Source: Lentisphaeria bacterium
Lineage (GTDB): Bacteria > Verrucomicrobiota > Lentisphaeria > Victivallales > Victivallaceae
Direction: 5' to 3'
DNA length: 32,348 bases
Assembly (NCBI GenBank): GCA_017504585.1
Contig: JAFVQX010000082.1
Span: 1-32,348 of the forward strand
How positions within the stretch are numbered: the stretch's first letter is position 1; every line of letters starts with the position of its first letter. The position numbers were made by a program, and so were the translations under genes. Below are positions 6,866-14,749 of this stretch, piece by piece. Under the pieces are notes generated by a model. That model searched no databases. It was not told where the DNA came from and saw only the letters and a list, made by a program, of their open reading frames with translations.

Positions 6866-7639
6866 ATGCTGTTGGTGGAGAACATATTTCCGGTGGAGTT
6901 TTTGAAAAAACACGATCTTGGCGTGGAGCTTTATATCACCACTCAAACTGACTTGACAAAGCTTGAAGCCGTGCGGGATTTTGCCAGAACTTTGCACTTG
7001 CAATACGGCGGCATCAATCTGGCGGCAACCGATGAAGCTGTCCGCCGCCAGAGCATCAACGATATAAAGTACGGAGTCGAAGCGGGGGTGAACTTCAACA
7101 TCAAAACCATGATCCTTCACCCTTGCGGAGTTTTTTCCAGCAATGGCGAAGATGTGGGTACTTACGGACCTATGATCGACTCCTTGCGGGAGATCGCTGA
7201 TTTTATGGCAGCAAAAGGTGTGACGTTGAGTCTGGAAAATCAGGTGCTTCGCCACCCGGATCTGCGGATCATTGCCGGCTGTACCAGCGATGAGTGGTTC
7301 CAGCTTTATAAAGATGTGGATCGCAAAAATGTCAATCTGACTTTGGATACCAGCCACGCCGCCAGTGCTTCGGCACACGAAGATAATCTGGAAAAACGCC
7401 ACGAAAAACTCTGGGAATTTATGGCACACCCGGAACTTATCGGACACTTTCACTGGTCAGATGCCCGGTTGGAAACCGACGATTGCCAATATGCCGACAT
7501 CCATCTGGTGCCGGGGCAGGGGGATCTGCCGAGGGATTTCCACAAAGCCATTCTGGAACACAGTGCCCCAAAACTTTTTGAACAGAACTGCACCGAAGAA
7601 GAGTTGGAAGCGGGTCTGGCATTTGCTCACAGTTTGTAA
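6866..7639 (+). CDS. Sugar phosphate isomerase/epimerase family protein (xylose-isomerase-like TIM barrel)
   Basis: About 257 residues of an AP-endonuclease-2/xylose-isomerase-like TIM barrel. The segments typical of the metal site are visible: SLENQ after strand 4 (Glu), LTLDTSHA (Asp and His) and HFHWSDAR (His and Asp) near the C-terminal strands. These enzymes isomerise or epimerise sugars, inositols or sugar acids using Mn2+, Co2+ or Zn2+; the substrate cannot be told from sequence. The frame opens with a TTG at 6857, but the ATG at 6866 is better spaced from the upstream purine-rich sequence. The gene is monocistronic with its own promoter and ends at a strong terminator shared with the convergent pseudopilin operon. 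Confidence 0.85.
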   Translation: MLLVENIFPVEFLKKHDLGVELYITTQTDLTKLEAVRDFARTLHLQYGGINLAATDEAVRRQSINDIKYGVEAGVNFNIKTMILHPCGVFSSNGEDVGTYGPMIDSLREIADFMAAKGVTLSLENQVLRHPDLRIIAGCTSDEWFQLYKDVDRKNVNLTLDTSHAASASAHEDNLEKRHEKLWEFMAHPELIGHFHWSDARLETDDCQYADIHLVPGQGDLPRDFHKAILEHSAPKLFEQNCTEEELEAGLAFAHSL

Positions 7640-7647
7640 CCGTGCAT

Positions 7648-7684
7648 AAAAAAGCCGGTTATTTAGTGGATAACCGGCTTTTTT
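7648..7684. terminator. Bidirectional intrinsic terminator
   Basis: A perfect 15-base-pair stem (7648-7662 with 7670-7684, core AAGCCGGTTAT/ATAACCGGCTT) with a 7-base loop is flanked by A- and T-runs on both sides. It sits between the convergent isomerase gene and pseudopilin gene and should stop transcription from either direction. Confidence 0.88.
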
Positions 7685-7697
7685 GTTGAGCGATGTT

Positions 7698-8402
7698 TTA
7701 CAGTTTATCAAAAACAGTAAACGGGTGATAATCGTTGTTCTGGCATTGCTCTTTGCTGAATGTTTCCACATGGGTATCCGCCATCAGCACATTTGCCAAC
7801 TTGTTATGAGCAAGATAAATGCCTTTTTTGCTGCTGCTGCTGCAAGAACACTCAAGAGTGTACCACATACTTTTGTCGGCTGAACAGTGGGAGTCAGCCA
7901 TCAGCGGAGTTTTGGATGGATCACCGGCAGTCTTGCTGCCTTTGGGCCCGGCAATGAATCCTTCCAATAACCCCTTGCCGGTATACCACGGGCCGTTGCC
8001 ATGATAATTGTATCCATCAATAAAGCCATAGATGTATGAGGCACTATCCATGGAGTTTTCACTATAACACAACAGTTCTGAACTGCCCGGACAGATGAAC
8101 CACTTGGCTTCCTGCGGGTCAAGCCCTTTATCGTGCTTTTTAAGCAATCCGGCATTGACCAACTTTTCTACATAGGTTTTGGCACTGGTAAAACCCCTTG
8201 ATCCGGTTGTATAACCGTTATTGGCATCTACATAAAGCATTTGGATTATGCCCAGCTGTTTCAGATTTGCCGTGCAGTTGGCGGCTTTGGCTCTTGCCCG
8301 GGCTGCGGAAAGTGCGGGCAAAAGCATTGCTGCCAAAATGGCAATGATGGCAATCACAACCAATAATTCGATCAAGGTGAAAGAATAGCGGGATTTTTTC
8401 AT
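7698..8402 (-). CDS. Type II secretion-like pseudopilin (prepilin N-terminal cleavage/methylation domain)
   Basis: A 234-residue protein with a classic class III signal: basic MKKSRYS, then the [19 protein letters not shown] helix with Glu at position +5 after the cleavage site. The C-terminal globular domain ends in a variant of the H-x9-DG block ([15 protein letters not shown]), as in the large pseudopilin family of Lentisphaerota, Planctomycetota and Verrucomicrobiota. A Cys/Ser cluster (ECSCSSSS) is near residue 185. It is processed by a prepilin peptidase and stays in the inner membrane or assembles into a pseudopilus. A strong AGGAGG site precedes the ATG. It is the last gene of a glycan operon, 21 bases behind the 923-residue secreted protein, which suggests a role in placing or exporting those proteins. 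No other pilus gene is close. Confidence 0.92.
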   Translation of the reverse strand: MKKSRYSFTLIELLVVIAIIAILAAMLLPALSAARARAKAANCTANLKQLGIIQMLYVDANNGYTTGSRGFTSAKTYVEKLVNAGLLKKHDKGLDPQEAKWFICPGSSELLCYSENSMDSASYIYGFIDGYNYHGNGPWYTGKGLLEGFIAGPKGSKTAGDPSKTPLMADSHCSADKSMWYTLECSCSSSSKKGIYLAHNKLANVLMADTHVETFSKEQCQNNDYHPFTVFDKL

Positions 8403-8423
8403 AAATAAAACCTCCTTTTCAGT

Positions 8424-11195
8424 TCATTTTTGTTGTTTGAGTATAAGTTGAGCCGCTTCTTCGCGGACTTTGTCGGCTTCGGCCGGGTCGTAGGCTTTGT
8501 CGATCACCACCCGTTTGGCGGCGGTTTTCAAAAAAGCCTGTGCTTCGGGGGCGTCCTTGCCGACTTCCCGGAGCTTATCCAGATATTTTACATCGGTTAT
8601 GCCCTGCCGGAGTGCCATGTAGCGGATGGAAGGTACAGCCATTTCTTCGGAGTTATAGAGCAAGGCGGCTCCGCCATTACCTTTCCAGATAGTGTTGGGC
8701 AAGCCGTTGACCGCCTGATACATGTCGTTGAAATCCAGATTGTGATATTCGCCGAACCATGCGTTGTGGCGGAAGTTTTTATAGAGCGGTGCCCGCACAT
8801 CTGTATAACATGTGTAATGACCGAAAGTTACGCCTTTGGCCTGTTGGGTTTTGATAAAATCCAAACGCTCTTTGCCGGAAAAATATCCGCTTCGCCACAA
8901 GATCCAATGGTCTACATAGGGGGCAATGGTTTTCATATTTTCCAGACTCATGATACCGGCCCCCAAAGTCATGCAGACCTTGATCCGGGGATCGGCTTTG
9001 TGGAGAGTTTCCAGCTGATATTTTACATCGTTGAAGGCTTTTACCGGCGGTTCATCGTAAACTTCGATATAACACTTGGCGGGATCAAAGCCGTTCTTTT
9101 CCAGAAATGTTTCCAGCGTTTTCACCCATTCGGCAAACAAATGCAAATTCTTTTTGCCGTAAAGCTGGGTAAAGGTGTGGACTGCGCTGTAACAGACAAA
9201 GACCGTTTTGCCGCCCATAGATTTTATTATTGCCGCCCGCTGGGCTGCCACTGGGGCATGGGGGGTAAATTTGCCATCTTTGAGCGGGAATTTAAGCGAC
9301 CACGGATTGAGCTGATAAAACTTCATGCCGATAGCATCTTGCAGGATGCGTGCCGTATCGCTGGTGTACGGTGAAAAATAGTTGCAGGGGCGGCGGGGGA
9401 ATTTATCCAGCACAATATTATCGACCGTTAAAGTCAGGGGGATATCTTTCATATCGCCGGAGTAATTCAAGTTGCCGTGCCCGTAGCCCCGGCGGGTAAA
9501 GACGCCTTTGCCCGTGATTTCGATAACGCGGATGCGGCCTTTGTATTCGCCGGGCTTAAAATCGGTAGTGTCAAAGTCCAGCCAGACCAAGGCACACTCT
9601 CCGGCAGGCACCGTTACGGTGCGGGCTTCGTTCATTTTGGGCAGCGGGTCAAGGATGGCACTGTTGCCGGAGGTGTTGTCCCGGTGGGCGACAGCTTCCC
9701 GGTAAGTTACGCCGGGGAAGAGTTTGCCGTTGTGCCATTCAAGGGATTTATCTTTGGGTATTTCGGCGGTGATTTGATAGACGGCAGTTTTTTTGCTGTT
9801 GTTGTAAATGGCAAGGGGCAGGGGCTTGATTTCGTTGATTGCTGCCCGCAGTTCGATTTTGTTTACCGGCTCAAACAGGGCATCGGGCAGGAAGGGCAGC
9901 GAAAAGTCGTCGGTGATATTTACCGGGGCACAGAGCATTTTCTGCTTGCGGAAAGAGTCAAGTTTTTCCTGAAGAGCTTTGGCTTCAGCTTCGGCTTGAG
10001 CTTTTTCAAAGGCGGCACGGGTGGTATTATCAGGGAAACTCCCGCAATAGATCTTGCCGAAATATTTTAAGTCAGAAAAACCGCTTGTTACCTTTGCCCA
10101 CGAACTCAACTCGTTGGCAGCACGCCGCTGACGGGCAAGGTTAAAGCCGATAAAATCGCCTTTTTGCGGCTTCTCCCAGCCCAAACTGGCAAAGGGTATG
10201 GTGGCAACACCGCCCCAGCCTTTGGATGTAACATGGGTTTTGACCGACCACGCCAGCGGTTTGCCGTTGACAATACTGGTATAGGTGTAATTGTTGGCAG
10301 AAACTGCAAATTGGGAGTATTCACGGTCAGACTTTTTGGGCGTAAAGAAAAATTCCACCACATCGCCGCTCCACAGATTGCCGGGGGCTTTTGCCGGAGT
10401 AACTTGCTGGGGTTCTTCGCAATCAAAAGTTATGACAAAAGCGTTGTCGGTCATCTTGATATTAAAAGAAGTTTTGGCAGTCAGATCCTTGGAGCTTTTG
10501 AAGCGGTGAAAATCGCTGTAAGCAGTGCCGTCAGCCGGGATGATCTTTTTGATATCAAGCTCAACTTTAGCCGGGGCGGCAGCGTTGTTCAAGGCGGGGC
10601 GTTTGCGTTCTTTGATCACGATATTGTCAAAGAGGATGTGATCGCCCACTTGATGAACCAGGGGCGAATAACGCTCGTTGTTGCCTATGGAAAGAGTCAG
10701 GGCGGCACTTACACTGTCAGCTTTGGTGCGGAAAGTGCCTTTGTAAGTAATCCACTCATCGCTGCGTTTTACCGGAGCGGCGCTGGATTTATAAGTTTTG
10801 CCATGCCAGAGAGTCTGTTTGTCGTTCCACAATGTTACCCGCAGCATGGCACCGGTTTTGATGGGATTTTTTATATCAATGGAAAAATCGTAAGTGGTGT
10901 TGGGTTTGCACTTGAATCCGCCGGGGGCGTTATTGCTGTCGTATTTGCCGCCGATCCATACGGCAGCTTGCAGCGAGCGGTATTTGCCCGAGGTGCGCAG
11001 TTTGTCAAACGCCAATTTTCCGCAGCGGTTCCAGGTGGCATTTTCGGTAAAGACCGTAAGTCTGCCACCATTGGTGCGGAATTCCGGGCCGTACTTCTTT
11101 TCGTCAGCGTTAAAGTCGCTGTTTTTTATAATGTTCTGACCATAAAGAGCCACTGAAAGCATGGTCAGAACTGTTGGCAAAAATAACTTTTTCAT
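8424..11195 (-). CDS. Secreted multidomain glycoside hydrolase-like protein (CBM-like, CBM9-like and DUF4091 domains)
   Basis: A 923-residue secreted protein. After a signal peptide (about 1-20) comes a carbohydrate-binding-like jelly roll (21-197), then a CBM9/DOMON-like beta-sandwich (about 220-385) and a helical linker (393-425). A beta-rich region follows and then a C-terminal TIM-barrel-like DUF4091 domain (about 600-915). The EVYDEP motif near residues 710-715 and the RQGITDVKYLDKL stretch near the end are characteristic of DUF4091, where the acidic pair may be catalytic. Expected role: extracellular or periplasmic hydrolysis of a polysaccharide; substrate unknown. The first 197 residues are about 60-65% identical by eye to the whole protein encoded immediately upstream, so the two arose by duplication. 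It lies in the operon with a GH20-like enzyme and a pseudopilin. Confidence 0.85.
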   Translation of the reverse strand: MKKLFLPTVLTMLSVALYGQNIIKNSDFNADEKKYGPEFRTNGGRLTVFTENATWNRCGKLAFDKLRTSGKYRSLQAAVWIGGKYDSNNAPGGFKCKPNTTYDFSIDIKNPIKTGAMLRVTLWNDKQTLWHGKTYKSSAAPVKRSDEWITYKGTFRTKADSVSAALTLSIGNNERYSPLVHQVGDHILFDNIVIKERKRPALNNAAAPAKVELDIKKIIPADGTAYSDFHRFKSSKDLTAKTSFNIKMTDNAFVITFDCEEPQQVTPAKAPGNLWSGDVVEFFFTPKKSDREYSQFAVSANNYTYTSIVNGKPLAWSVKTHVTSKGWGGVATIPFASLGWEKPQKGDFIGFNLARQRRAANELSSWAKVTSGFSDLKYFGKIYCGSFPDNTTRAAFEKAQAEAEAKALQEKLDSFRKQKMLCAPVNITDDFSLPFLPDALFEPVNKIELRAAINEIKPLPLAIYNNSKKTAVYQITAEIPKDKSLEWHNGKLFPGVTYREAVAHRDNTSGNSAILDPLPKMNEARTVTVPAGECALVWLDFDTTDFKPGEYKGRIRVIEITGKGVFTRRGYGHGNLNYSGDMKDIPLTLTVDNIVLDKFPRRPCNYFSPYTSDTARILQDAIGMKFYQLNPWSLKFPLKDGKFTPHAPVAAQRAAIIKSMGGKTVFVCYSAVHTFTQLYGKKNLHLFAEWVKTLETFLEKNGFDPAKCYIEVYDEPPVKAFNDVKYQLETLHKADPRIKVCMTLGAGIMSLENMKTIAPYVDHWILWRSGYFSGKERLDFIKTQQAKGVTFGHYTCYTDVRAPLYKNFRHNAWFGEYHNLDFNDMYQAVNGLPNTIWKGNGGAALLYNSEEMAVPSIRYMALRQGITDVKYLDKLREVGKDAPEAQAFLKTAAKRVVIDKAYDPAEADKVREEAAQLILKQQK

Positions 11196-11221
11196 AATAG
11201 ACCTTTACATGTTTCCCGGAG

Positions 11222-11869
11222 TTACTTTTCTGTTGTGGGTGCAGCTTTTTTTCCATCGGCTGCGGGAGCTTCAACGCGTTCTTTGATCACGATATTATCA
11301 AAGAGGATATAATCGCCCACTTTATTGATCAATTTGGCATAACGCTCATCATTGCCGATCGACAGGGTCAAACTGGCTGTAACGCTGTCGGCATTGGTTT
11401 TGAAACTGCCTTTATAGGTGGTCCACTCGTTACTGACTTGCAGCGGAATTTTAGCCAGTACCGTTCTTTGGGTTTTGCCGTACCAGAGAGTTTGTTTATC
11501 ATTCCATAAAGTTGCCCGGATCATGCCGCTGACTTTGACCGGAGTTTTTATATCAATGGAAAAATCGTAAGTGGTATCGGGTTTGCACACAAAGCCGCCG
11601 GGCTTCTGATTTACAGTATATTTGCCGCCGATCCATACGGCAGCTTGCAGAACGCTGAATTTGCCGATTTTACGCACTTTGTTGAACTCAAGTTTTCCGC
11701 AGCGGTTTTTGGCGGCTTCTTCGGTAAAGACCGTAAGTCTGCCGCCGTTGGTGCGGAATTCCGGACCGGGCTTTTGGGCGTGGGCATTAAAATCGCTGTT
11801 TTTTACAATGTTCTGGGCGGAAGCCGCCAAGACGGTTACCAGCAGGGCTGCTGCAAATAATTTTTTCAT
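11222..11869 (-). CDS. Secreted stand-alone carbohydrate-binding-like protein
   Basis: A 215-residue protein with a signal peptide (about 1-19, MKKLFAAALLVTVLAASAQ) followed by one jelly-roll domain. It is closely similar throughout to residues 1-197 of the next protein in the operon, sharing runs such as GPEFRTNGGRLTVFTE, LQAAVWIGGKY and TTYDFSIDIK. The short tail after KERVEAP is low-complexity. There are no catalytic domains. It is most likely a free glycan-binding partner of the 923-residue enzyme, perhaps on the cell surface. The binding fold is inferred from CBM4/9-like patterns (NIVKNSDFN start, FDNIVIKE end), not proven. A strong GAGGAGG site precedes the ATG. Confidence 0.8.
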   Translation of the reverse strand: MKKLFAAALLVTVLAASAQNIVKNSDFNAHAQKPGPEFRTNGGRLTVFTEEAAKNRCGKLEFNKVRKIGKFSVLQAAVWIGGKYTVNQKPGGFVCKPDTTYDFSIDIKTPVKVSGMIRATLWNDKQTLWYGKTQRTVLAKIPLQVSNEWTTYKGSFKTNADSVTASLTLSIGNDERYAKLINKVGDYILFDNIVIKERVEAPAADGKKAAPTTEK

Positions 11870-11893
11870 AAGAAAACCTCCTCTTGTTGTTTA

Positions 11894-13330
11894 TTATTTT
11901 TGTAAATTTTCCGATGTTTGTCCGGCTGCTTGCTGCAAGTTATGCTGCCACTTTTGTTTTGCTTCTTCAATGACTTTGCCCCAGTATTGATTTTGTTCCA
12001 GCCGGGCGGCAAAATGCTGTTCCCAGAGTTCATCCCATTGGTTTTTATAGAAATATCTGGTGATCACCGGAGTCAGATCGTTATAGAGTTTTTCGCAGCG
12101 TTCCGCAGCTATCCTTACGCCGTCAGCCCAGTTGCCGGTCAATTCCGGCGGCGAACCGCCATTGCGGTAGCTGGCAAGGGAAGCTTGATTGTTGGAAAAA
12201 CACATATCCATATAATCCAGCAGCTCATCCATTTTATTGAACGCTTGCAATATTTCAGCAATACTGCGGTGATAAAGAGCTTTTTCACAAAGTTCTGCAA
12301 GAACTTTTCCGGCGATCGCCGGTTCATAATTGAAGTAACGGATCATGGTAAAATAATCCAGATCCACCCCGAAAAAATCTCTGCCGTAACTGTTGATAAA
12401 CTCCTTGCGGTCGGCAATCAAACCATCGGTCAGGGTCTTGCCGGAATAGGCGGTCATCAAAACGGCTTGCGTCAAGTTGGTGTTGTAAGGGCTCAAACAT
12501 TGATTCCTGCCCCAAAGGGTGGCAATATGTCCGGTGAACCGTGGGTATTTTGGGTGGATACGCCCCCAGTCATCCACATTATCCATCTTGATTTCGTGGG
12601 GATTCATCACATAGTTGTTTTTATTGGCCTGCAAACTGCTGGCTCCCCACAGTTCAATATCCATTCCGGCAATTTTTTCCAAATACTGCCAATCGATCTC
12701 GCGATAGAGCCATACACAGCAGACCACCCCGGAAGGCAAACGCTTGAATTGCTCAATGCCGTATTTGCGGAATACATCGTCCCAGATAACCGCTTTCATA
12801 TTTTTGGATTGTATGTATTCAACACACCGTGCGACCCGCTTGATGTAAAAATCAAGTTTGTTTTCGCCGCAACGCTGACAGGGTTCTCTCATGCGGCACT
12901 CGTCGGCGCCGATGTGGAAGATTTTTGTATCCGGAAAGATTTCCAGAATTTCGTCGGTCATTTTCTGCCAGAGTTCGTAACTTGCTTCCAGCGCAAGACA
13001 CCACTGGTAAGTTGTCCCCATTGCTCCGCCATCGCGTAAATGCTGAAATGCCGGATACTTTAAGAGGTAATCCAAGTGACCGATGCTTTGCATCAGCGGT
13101 ACTATTTCTATATTGCGTTCTTTGCAATGCTGTGCCAGACTCCGGAAATCATCTTTGCTCCATGCCGCCGGGTGATGAAACCCCCGGGTGGCTTCAAAGG
13201 GGAATTTGTCCTCGAATTCCAGAATTATGGTGTTGAATCCCTGTGCGGCAAAAATGTCGATCATCTCCAAAGCGTGATCCAGCTTGGGGATCACCGCTTT
13301 CATATCAAAATGCAGTGCTTTGATGTTCAT
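11894..13330 (-). CDS. GH20-like beta-N-acetylhexosaminidase family protein, cytoplasmic
   Basis: A 478-residue TIM-barrel glycosidase of the GH20 type. The catalytic Asp-Glu pair is in HIGADECR (H139, D143, E144), preceded by barrel-strand motifs LEFEDKFPFE (38-47) and PLMQSIGH (78-85). A CQRC pair (151-154) follows the active site. GH20 enzymes release terminal GlcNAc or GalNAc from glycans by substrate-assisted catalysis. There is no signal peptide, so it should act inside the cell on imported oligosaccharides. Its ATG overlaps the stop of the upstream regulator gene (ATGA), and the secreted binding proteins follow 24 bases later. Exact specificity is open; the barrel departs from classical hexosaminidases outside the core motifs. 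Confidence 0.85.
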   Translation of the reverse strand: MNIKALHFDMKAVIPKLDHALEMIDIFAAQGFNTIILEFEDKFPFEATRGFHHPAAWSKDDFRSLAQHCKERNIEIVPLMQSIGHLDYLLKYPAFQHLRDGGAMGTTYQWCLALEASYELWQKMTDEILEIFPDTKIFHIGADECRMREPCQRCGENKLDFYIKRVARCVEYIQSKNMKAVIWDDVFRKYGIEQFKRLPSGVVCCVWLYREIDWQYLEKIAGMDIELWGASSLQANKNNYVMNPHEIKMDNVDDWGRIHPKYPRFTGHIATLWGRNQCLSPYNTNLTQAVLMTAYSGKTLTDGLIADRKEFINSYGRDFFGVDLDYFTMIRYFNYEPAIAGKVLAELCEKALYHRSIAEILQAFNKMDELLDYMDMCFSNNQASLASYRNGGSPPELTGNWADGVRIAAERCEKLYNDLTPVITRYFYKNQWDELWEQHFAARLEQNQYWGKVIEEAKQKWQHNLQQAAGQTSENLQK

Positions 13331-14409
13331 GAATGATTACCCTTCTTGATATTTCTTATGCTTTTGCGTATTATCAGTTTGGTGGGGATCTGCAAAATGG
13401 TCCGGTGGTTGGAAGGCGTTTTTAATTCGCTGAACAACAGATCTGCCGCCTGGATGTTGCACTCTTTAATGGAGCGGTCAATAGTGGTGAAAAACGCATT
13501 GTGCTGCAGTTCCGGATCATGCCCTTCGTAATTATCCACGCTCAATATATCCGGCAGCATTTCCGGCGACAGCCCGTTTTGCTCAATATACGAGTATACC
13601 CCACAGCTGATATGGTCAGAGAGCAGGATAAAAAGTGAGTTTTTTACATCATCTTCTGTAAACCGGCCCGCCAGATTATGACCGAATATCACATTGCCAT
13701 ATCCGCTTGTTACATTGGTGTTTTGAATGATCACCCGTGATGTGACACCGGTCATGTTGAAGTAATCAACCAGTCTTTGAGCAGTTTCAGTAGAGTTTCT
13801 TGTTTGAGTCGGCATAATTACTATTCTGGCGTATTTATTCAGATCGCAGCATTGACAGAACTCTTTAAGCGCTGTGGAAAAATCTGCCATTACCTGATTA
13901 CAAAGCAAACGTTTTTCCTGAAAAAATGCACCAAATACAACTATGGGCTTATTGAATGTGTGCAATATAAGCAAACTGTTATCATCCAAAAAGCTTGCAT
14001 GGAGCAGCAACCCATCCAAATTACGCAAGAGTTTTTTGCCGGATTCAATGTTTTGCAAAGCCCTGTACTGTATGTGCATTATATCCACATCTTTGTTGCT
14101 TTCCAGATGATCCATCAATGCAACCAGAGCTTCGTTGACTGCGGCATCAATAAAGGGAGCCGGAGTATTCCCAAGATACCCGATCTTTTTCCTGGTTTCG
14201 GGCTTTTTGTTAAGAAAATACCCTTTGCTTGGGACAGAATAAATGAGATTTTCTGCACATAAATCAAGCAAAACCGCTGCGGCTGTGCCCGGGGCGCAAT
14301 GCATTCTCGCTGCCAGTTGGCGTACCGATTCCAAACGGTGTTTTGCCGGGAGATTGCTGGAAAGCAACTCCTGCCGGTATTGATCGAGAATTTGTTTTTT
14401 TGATGCCAT
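13327..14409 (-). CDS. GntR/LacI-type transcriptional regulator (wHTH plus periplasmic-binding-like sensor)
   Basis: A 360-residue regulator. Residues 1-68 form a GntR-type winged helix (ESVRQLAARMHCAPGTAAAVLLDL), and from about 72 onward (KKIGYLGNTP) the protein has a LacI-like ligand-binding domain. This AraR/GntR-LacI hybrid design is usual for sugar-responsive regulators of glycan-utilisation genes. It is the first gene of the operon and overlaps the GH20-like gene by 4 bases, so it probably controls its own operon. An inverted repeat inside its promoter (14437-14457) is the likely operator. The inducer is presumably a sugar released from the target glycan; nothing in the sequence identifies it. 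Confidence 0.88.
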   Translation of the reverse strand: MASKKQILDQYRQELLSSNLPAKHRLESVRQLAARMHCAPGTAAAVLLDLCAENLIYSVPSKGYFLNKKPETRKKIGYLGNTPAPFIDAAVNEALVALMDHLESNKDVDIMHIQYRALQNIESGKKLLRNLDGLLLHASFLDDNSLLILHTFNKPIVVFGAFFQEKRLLCNQVMADFSTALKEFCQCCDLNKYARIVIMPTQTRNSTETAQRLVDYFNMTGVTSRVIIQNTNVTSGYGNVIFGHNLAGRFTEDDVKNSLFILLSDHISCGVYSYIEQNGLSPEMLPDILSVDNYEGHDPELQHNAFFTTIDRSIKECNIQAADLLFSELKTPSNHRTILQIPTKLIIRKSIRNIKKGNHS

Positions 14410-14431
14410 AAGAACTATCCTTTACTGTTAA

Positions 14432-14460
14432 AAAATACTTGAAACTATTACTCAAGTCAA
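14432..14460 (-). promoter_or_regulatory. Promoter of the glycan operon with an operator-like inverted repeat
   Basis: On the minus strand TTGACT (14460-14455) and TATTTT (14437-14432) are spaced by 17 bases. The spacer is framed by the inverted repeat ACTTGA-N9-TCAAGT (14437-14457), an ideal position for a repressor encoded by the first gene. The adjoining 14 bases AAACCTTGACTTGA (minus strand, 14465-14452) recur exactly at 17495-17508 in front of fucI. Confidence 0.55.
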
Positions 14461-14465
14461 GGTTT

Positions 14466-14749
14466 TTGCCAGGTAATAGAATGATATTGTCCGTAAAAAG
14501 GCTATTGCTGTATTACAATAATTTGATACAGTTTATATTTAAAAGTTTGAAATAAAATATGTTAAAGTTTTTTCGTGTTTTATGATCGTGTGGCAACTCT
14601 TGGAAAATAACTTTGCCGCTCCAAGGCTTGCCGGCGGCGGAGGCGTTGTAAAACCTTTTTGGTTTGTAAGGGTTTTTTTGTTGCATTTTCCGGTTTTGGT
14701 TTTATATTATTGCTGTGCAGTATAATTTATGATACAGGATCTGTGAAAA
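14466..14749. other. Intergenic region between the glycan operon and hisC
   Basis: No protein-coding gene is convincing here. 14466-14580 is AT-rich. 14590-14660 is a GC-rich island with short complementary segments (CTTGG/CCAAG, GCCGC/GCGGC). It is followed by AAACC-TTTTT-GGTTT (about 14650-14665) and a T-run at 14673-14680, which resembles the end of a small structured transcript. The hisC promoter lies to its right. Confidence 0.3.
14681..14726 (+). promoter_or_regulatory. hisC: Candidate hisC promoter region
   Basis: A perfect TATAAT is at 14721-14726, 23 bases before the ATG, with only a weak TTGGTT 19 bases upstream. An alternative pair is TTGCAT (14681-14686) with TATATT (14703-14708) at 16-base spacing. 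Which one is used cannot be decided by eye. Confidence 0.35.
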
